A DNA stretch of 64,000 nucleotides from Rhabdornis inornatus (lineage: Eukaryota; Chordata; Aves; Passeriformes; Rhabdornithidae), in assembly GCA_013397075.1 (NCBI GenBank), contig VWZS01004363.1, positions 886,129 through 950,128 on the forward strand, in the 5' to 3' direction. The notes beneath the pieces are model-generated. The model had not been told where the DNA came from. It saw only the letters and a list, made by a program, of their open reading frames with translations, and ran no database searches. A program made the position numbers and the translations under genes. Positions 58,605 through 64,000 of the stretch are shown here, piece after piece. Each line of letters opens with the position of its first letter. Positions within the stretch are counted from its first letter, which is position 1.

Positions 58605-58886
58605 GCCCGGCCCGGCCCCGCCGGCGCGGCGCGATGACGGCGGGGGGGCGGCTCCGGCAGCGGCCGCCCCGTCCGGCCCTCTCCCCGCCCCCGCACGGGA
58701 AACACTACGGAAAGGTAGTACCTTGTTTTTTTTTTTCTTCTCTCGGCTATAACATCTTTCGCCGTATCTGCATCACCGAGAAAAACGTTCAAACGCCTGC
58801 GGTTTGGTTCAGTGGTTTATTTTCTCTAGCATACAGCAATACAGTAACAGCTACAGTGACCATATATACACACACCAAAACCGTAC

Positions 58887-58976
58887 TTAAAAAAACCCAA
58901 ACAAACAAAACAAACAAACAAAAAACAAAACAAAACAAGAAAAAAAAACAAACACAAAAACAACAACAAAAAATCA
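58887..58976 (+). repeat. A/C-rich low-complexity tract
   Basis: Runs of AAAC and AAAAC words (ACAAACAAAACAAACAAAC and similar) in about 90 bp upstream of the ABITRAM promoter. It resembles the tract at 8510-8815 in composition. Confidence 0.85.
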
Positions 58977-59089
58977 TTCCATTAAAACATCTTTTTGTTT
59001 CCTGCTCGTGGAAAACAGAACGACCCAGTTTTTCCACAGAGATGTTAATTGCACTGGTGTCTCAGTTCAGGCAGCAGGAGAGTCTCTGT

Positions 59090-59163
59090 GAATTCCATTT
59101 CAGCCTTTGAACTCCGTCTCAGCCTTTGAATTCCGTTTCAGCCTTTGAATTTTGTTTCAGTCT
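59090..59163. repeat. 19-bp minisatellite, about 3.9 copies
   Basis: Units at 59090, 59109, 59128 and 59147 follow GAATTCCGTTTCAGCCTTT with 1-4 substitutions each. It lies about 0.5 kb upstream of the ABITRAM start. Confidence 0.9.
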
Positions 59164-61672
59164 GGGCTGTGTTTTATATCAACATAAAAGAGCTGCATTC
59201 TCACAATACGCGTGGTATCACAATTAGGCACAAAGGATGCAGAGAAACCGTACCAGCACCTGATCCCCACAGGCCAGGCAGGGGAGAACTTGAGACCCTC
59301 CACACCTTTGCTCTGACTCCTGCTGCCCAAAGTAACATGACACCTCTCTCCTGTACAAATACAGGCCAAAACCGTTAGAAGAATATAGTACAGAAAAAAA
59401 CCCAAAGCAAAATTGATTCCAGCACTGTTTGCCTATTCTGTTTACCCACATCTAGCACAGGCACTAAAGGCAGCTGTAACAGCATAAAAATTAAGGTATG
59501 TACCGTTATTAAGCTACAGATGGATACACAAAGCAGACACTTGCATTTATTATCCAGAGTAGCCAGGCACATTAATAACTGCTGCAGAAAAATATACACA
59601 TAAAAATAAAGGGCTACTTAGAGCCTCTCCCCCACCCGTTTGCCAAACCATGAGTATTTCCAACAGGAGTACATTGCAATGGATGCAGGTTCGTTATAAG
59701 GCTGACAAAGAGAAACTACAACAAAGAAACGGAACAACCTTTTGTCATCCTGCTGATACAAAACTACAGCAAGTTTTAGTCTGTAGCCTTCTCAGTTATC
59801 AGTTTGGACATCTGCCTGTCATGGACATTTCTCCATCAATGACTGAAGAGCACTGAAGGGGTGGAATATGCTTGTGTACAGGATAGAGACATTTCTGTCC
59901 TCATGCCCACTGCGTGAAAGGCAATTCATTTTTCTTATTCTTAAATTAGCAATGTGTTTTGATATGTGGATATTTTAATGTCAGTTAAGTACATCAAAAG
60001 CCAGATAATAACCCACTGAAAACACTGAAATTTGTAGATTTATCTCCATCATTTAGTCATTGATCTTAAAATCTTTTGAGCAACAGTAAGCTACCTGCCC
60101 ACTACCTGTGTCATATTCAGACAAGAGAAGTCCAGCTGAACCGGCAGCTATTATGGCTGTAGGCAAACAGAAACCAGCAGTGAAAAATTCAAAGCAAACT
60201 GAGCTCATCCAAGTCTGAAATCCCCCAGGACTACAGAGATGCCCGATATCTGTAGCAGCCAGGATTGCAGTGCAGAAGGTGGAAGCCCCATGGACTGAAG
60301 TGCACTACATTCATGGAATTTTCCCATACCACGGGTGAACACTGTGCCCAAGCCCTAAAAAGCCTGCTAGGACACAGGGATGCATTAGGAAAGCTGAAGG
60401 AAGTACACCTTTGTAACCCCTGGCTTCAAAGGAGGCACAGAACAGGATTTCATCAATGCGAGCAGAAAAGTAAATATCAATCTTGCTAACCTGAGGAAAG
60501 GCTGAAGGAGGAGAAGCTAATATTCCACTGGCTGCAAAAACTCCTGTGGTACCCACTTCTCAACTCCTAAAAAACCCTCAAACCTCTCAATTAATTGAAA
60601 ACATCTGTTTTCTGAGGCGACAGAACAGTTCCTGGCTTCCATTGTATGACAGACCAACAAACTGTTTTAACCTGTCATACACAATATTATCAAACATTTC
60701 TCTTGTTCAAGCTTTTTATTCAGCTAATGATTTGAAGCAGTGGATGAGAAATAGGTTCTAATTATTTTATTTCTAGGATTTTTAAAGCTATCTATCTTAC
60801 AATAGCATAATTCTGTTATTTATTCATCATTAAACAACTTTGACATTTTCACCTTCCCTGCAAATGCAGAATTTATTTTGCTACTGTTTTTTTCAACCTC
60901 CTTCCTTCAGTGACATTCAGGGTGGCTAAGCACATTAAGCCTATAGGCTTAAACTACATACTTAAATATACACTTATTACCCTTAACACACTGTTTCTCT
61001 AGATATGCTACCAAAGAAATTTTGTTATTTTGGATTTCTCAGCTTTAGTTCTTGCAAAAAATATAGCACAGGTTGTGTGCACTGGACTAGAAGTAGGCAG
61101 CTCTCCCACTCAGCTAATTTCCCTAAAGTAAATCAACACTACTTCAGGAAGCTGTTGTAGGAAATGACTGTTTACCCAAGCCTGTAGCACTCCTCCCCCT
61201 TGATATCAAACAGGCTTTAATACATCTTTGTCACTTCAGGCAGTGTAAGTGCTGAACAGTAAGTACAGCACTGCTTTAAAAGTCTTTTTGATGGAATTCA
61301 CATATCTTAAAGCTTTGGCAATTTAAGAGCTGGACTTTTGTTGCTGATTTATCAGTAAAGAGCAACTCATATCAGAAGGGATGAAACAAGTTAAACATTT
61401 TATGTAAACACTTAGAATGTGGTTTTACATTAATTTGTTTGGAGTAGAAACTAACTAGAATAAGACACAGGAACCCACAAGCTGCTGAGAGAACCAGCAC
61501 CACCACAAGGATAGAATGGACTTACCCGCCTTTCCATATAAACCAGGTGGATGCAGAAGAGATGAGTTTTTACAGATAAATACATGCTAACCGTTACATG
61601 CTTGTTCTTGTTTTACTTTGCTCACTGTGCTTTGTATCCACTGATTTTAATTGTGCTAAAATAAAAACCACT

Positions 61673-62087
61673 TTTATTTTACCTCTTTAAACAAAAAAAA
61701 CCCACTGAAGTAAAAAACATTACATATAATTACATACAGTAAATAAATTCAATTTAAAAAAAACCTAACCCCCCAAAAAATACAAATATAGATTTGGCCA
61801 TGTTTTACTAAGTACCACTTTCCACAGTACCATAAGCAATGCTAAATCCCAAGTAAAAAAACCCCACAATTAAAAACATAAACAATCAAACAAACCCGCA
61901 ACAAACCCCAAGCTTTACAGTGTTTCTTTCTATCAGGCAAGAAGGGAGGAAAGTACACAAAAACAAAGCACACCAATAAAAAAATCTAGTCTATATCAAA
62001 CATACCTTTCCAATAAGGAAATTTGTAGAAAAAAAAAAACCCTACCACTTATAATTTAACACCAAGGTATCCTCCTGGCAACCAGGA
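61673..62087 (-). other. SLC39A6: Proximal SLC39A6 3' UTR with candidate poly(A) signal
   Basis: Sequence downstream of the SLC39A6 stop. The first AATAAA on the - strand is at 61678-61673, about 410 nt after the stop. Further hexamers at 60824-60819, 60771-60766 and 60720-60715 would give longer UTRs. The + strand is rich in A runs and CCC(A)n tracts. Which site is used cannot be told from sequence. Confidence 0.4.
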
Positions 62088-62240
62088 TTACAAGTTTATG
62101 CTGAATACAATCTTATGTTCAAATACTGAGATAAGCAGCATTATCCCAAAACCCAGGAGAATCCCAGCATTCTGCAACAGGAAGTATCCCCACCGGCTAC
62201 ATCCATGGTCACTGGCATCATTGTGGAGCATTTCAGGTAC
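62088..62240 (-). CDS. SLC39A6: SLC39A6 terminal coding exon
   Basis: 153 nt, acceptor TTTGCTTAG, TAA stop at 62090-62088. It encodes 50 residues from VPEMLHNDASDHG to KIVFSINL. The preceding intron is only 105 bp. Confidence 0.94.
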   Translation of the reverse strand, partial: VPEMLHNDASDHGCSRWGYFLLQNAGILLGFGIMLLISVFEHKIVFSINL

Positions 62241-62536
62241 CTAAGCAAACAAGAAAATGTTAAATGCCTTCAAAAGAAACAGCTGCTTCAAATCATTAAT
62301 TCTTAAGCTGTGTCATACAAAATTCAAATAGGTCCAGGCACTTACCATATCCACAAGAGCCACATACATGAACAAGCCAGCAGTAAGTGCAAATATCCAC
62401 ATTGAAACATTGTCTGCATAATGACCAATAAGGATCCCAGTCGCCATACCAAGATAGGCCAGCATAGCTGACAGAGCGTTATAAAGCACGGCTTGCTTGA
62501 CAGTCATACCAGCTTTTAGAAGGACAGCAAAATCGC
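62088..62536 (-). CDS. SLC39A6: SLC39A6 (ZIP6/LIV-1 zinc transporter), last two coding exons, 5' partial
   Basis: Exons 62536-62346 and 62240-62088 on the - strand encode the C-terminal 113 complete residues of a ZIP transporter plus TAA. The piece starts just after the family's HELPHEL metal site (GDFAVLLKAGMTVKQ). It contains three hydrophobic segments fitting the last membrane spans: LYNALSAMLAYLGMATGIL, MWIFALTAGLFMYVALVDM and LLQNAGILLGFGIMLLISVF. The ending EHKIVFSINL and the segment EMLHNDASDHGCSRWGYF distinguish ZIP6 from ZIP10 as I remember them. Family role: zinc import across the plasma membrane, LIV-1 subfamily. The histidine-rich ectodomain and HELPHE exons lie beyond 64000. Confidence 0.93.
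62346..62536 (-). CDS. SLC39A6: SLC39A6 penultimate coding exon
   Basis: 191 nt, acceptor CTGTTACAG, donor GTAAGT. It enters in phase 1 (completing Gly of HELG) and ends in phase 0 after VDM. It encodes DFAVLLKAGMTVKQAVLYNA through FMYVALVDM. Confidence 0.94.
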
Positions 62537-64000
62537 CTGTAACAGGGAAAAAAAAAAACAAGACAAAGTTTTCATCCTTGGGTAAGTACTGCAGTGTTGT
62601 CTTATTTACAGTTCTCCTACTTGCAGGATTATTAAGCTACTTTTAAGCTGTCATTAGCCTTATTTTTTTCCTTCATAAAATCACAAAACACTGAGGGACA
62701 GAAACTCAGAGGGTGCGCATGAACAACAAAACAGCAGCAAATACTTCAAGTTTATAACTTTTAAGTCTTTGCATTTTTGAAAGAAGCTGACTTGGAAAAG
62801 ACCCATAAGGATCATAAAGTCTAACTCCTGGCCCTGCACAGGACAGCCCCAAGAGTTACCCCATGTGCCTGAGAGCACTGTCCAAACACTCCTTGAATGC
62901 CCAGCCTTGCTGCTGTGACCACTTCCCTGGGGAGCCTGTTCCAGTGCCCAAATGCAATCTGGCTAAAGAACCTTTTCTCGGTATCTAACCTATACCTTTC
63001 CTAACACAACTTCAGGCCATTCCCTTGGGTCCTGTCACAGGACAGAAGAGATCAGTGCCTGCCCTTTGTCTTCCCCTCATGAGAAAGCTGTGGAGTGCAA
63101 TGAAGTCTCTCCTCAGTCTCCTCCAGGCTGAACAGACCAAGTGACCTCAGCCACTCCTCAAATGGTTTCCCCTCCAGGCCCTCCACCATCTTCGTACCCC
63201 TCCTTTGGACATTCTCTAATAGCTTCATATCCTCAAGCAGTTTGAATTTAAACCACCACTGTAAAATGCTGCAGTACCTGATATGCCTGAGTGTTCCTAA
63301 AATAAAATATTCCCACACAATTACATATTCAATTTATTATCCTGTAACCGCTCTTTGTACTTTTAATCTGTGTTATAAATTTAAAATAATTTCTTTATTA
63401 ATTTTGTAAATGACCCTTAACGTCTTATTTTTACTTGAAGGAATGATAGAACACCAGCCAGAAACAGATTTTCTGTAATTCAGAACATACTTTTTCTAAA
63501 CCAGAGTAATATAAGTTTACTATTTGAAAATAAAATGGATTCTTTGTAAGTTATCTCCAGTTAAAGTAAACAAAAGTGACTTTCAAAGCTGATTTGAGTA
63601 ATTTTTTACAACAGGTTTTCCTACAAGCTACTGCAATAAAGATGAACCGGTATAATAAAAACATTGCTTAGCATTAACAACAATACAATTTTATTCCCAG
63701 CTAACCTCAACTAGTCCCATTTGTTTTAATTTTCCTATGCCACTTCATGTCCTCTGGTAAAGAAGGTATTTCCTATCAAGTTTTCTGTTCTGATTAAAGA
63801 AGTATAATTTAAAGTTTTAAAGATTTTTCTTATTTCTAAAACCAACAGAACAGTTGAATTTAAAATTATCAGGTTCATAAGATTAATTTCTTTCTTATAT
63901 CTGAATTAACAACATTCAGTATGTGTAATTAATACAAGTTCCATGATTAGTATGAACAAGACTCAATTCCTCCCAACCCTTAAAATCAGGTAAGTTTTCT
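62537..64000 (-). other. SLC39A6: SLC39A6 intron (partial) with a CR1 copy
   Basis: No further SLC39A6 coding match was found between 62537 and the window end, so the exon carrying HELPHE lies beyond 64000. The stretch holds one CR1 copy (62785-63232) and otherwise AT-rich unique sequence. Confidence 0.7.
62785..63232 (-). mobile_element. CR1 LINE copy in SLC39A6 intron
   Basis: Reverse orientation on the + strand, hence sense relative to SLC39A6. It shares CCATGTGCCTGAGAGCACTG, CTTCCCTGGGGAGCCTGTTC and AGAGATCAGTGCCTGCCCTT with the copy at 26266-26845. Confidence 0.92.

Larger units (their letters stand above)
58250..58720 (-). promoter_or_regulatory. ABITRAM: CpG-island promoter of ABITRAM
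   Basis: The only strongly GC- and CpG-rich stretch in the window. It spans exons 1-2 and the region upstream of the ATG. GC-box-like runs occur at about 58646 (GGGGGCGGCT) and 58684 (CCCCGCCCCC), and no TATA box is obvious. The transcription start is probably within 58605-58700 (inferred). Confidence 0.8.
58721..61672. other. Region between SLC39A6 3' end and ABITRAM promoter
   Basis: About 3 kb of AT-rich sequence with no exon I can recognise. It contains an A/C-rich low-complexity tract (58887-58976), a 19-bp minisatellite (59090-59163) and several - strand AATAAA hexamers. Part may be distal SLC39A6 3' UTR. Open frames here are short and unrecognised. Confidence 0.5.

Noticed and set aside
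58003..58792. Several long open frames on both strands over the CpG island
   Set aside because: High GC lowers stop frequency. They are alternative frames of ABITRAM exons 1-2, whose true frame is fixed by the family match.
63052..63318. 88-codon minus-strand frame upstream of the SLC39A6 exons
   Set aside because: It is the translated CR1 copy (RRGTKMVEGLEGKPFEEWLR is typical CR1 text), not an SLC39A6 exon.

Overview
This window is ordinary vertebrate nuclear DNA, almost certainly from a bird. The evidence is many CR1 retrotransposon copies in both orientations, avian-type LTRs, long AT-rich introns, GT-AG splicing and one CpG-rich promoter. I see no prokaryotic genes, CRISPR array, phage or new multi-gene system. 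Gene names rest on recognising the translated exons; no database search was run.

Layout. Positions 1-18604 are intronic (inferred) sequence of CTNNAL1 (alpha-catulin), whose first exon lies before the window. This stretch holds several CR1 copies (including a fossil reverse-transcriptase region at 3128-4160), an A/C-rich low-complexity tract with the only N, and two abutting LTR-like repeats at about 11423-13022. From 18605 to 53752 the + strand carries 18 consecutive CTNNAL1 coding exons. All have AG acceptors and GT donors, the phases are compatible throughout, and together they encode 721 residues plus a stop. From 55007 to 58604 the - strand carries all six coding exons of ABITRAM (FAM206A/Simiate), 173 residues, starting in a CpG island. 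From 62088 to 62536 the - strand carries the last two coding exons of a LIV-1 type zinc transporter, best matched to SLC39A6 (ZIP6). The rest of that gene lies beyond the window.

Organisation. CTNNAL1 and ABITRAM are convergent, with stops 1.25 kb apart and candidate poly(A) signals placed so that their 3' UTRs could overlap. ABITRAM and SLC39A6 are in tandem on the - strand, so the SLC39A6 3' end is transcribed toward the ABITRAM promoter. The CTNNAL1/ABITRAM pairing matches the mammalian arrangement as I remember it. SLC39A6 beside them does not, and marks a possible synteny breakpoint.

The three genes share no obvious pathway: a vinculin/alpha-catenin scaffold, a small actin-binding and transcription-modulating protein, and a zinc importer. 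The points most worth a second look are an apparent GC-AG intron in ABITRAM, the overlapping antisense 3' ends, the unusual CTNNAL1 C-terminal tail, the possibly nested LTR pair, an inverted pair of related CR1 copies about 20 kb apart, and several perfect hairpins in CTNNAL1 introns.
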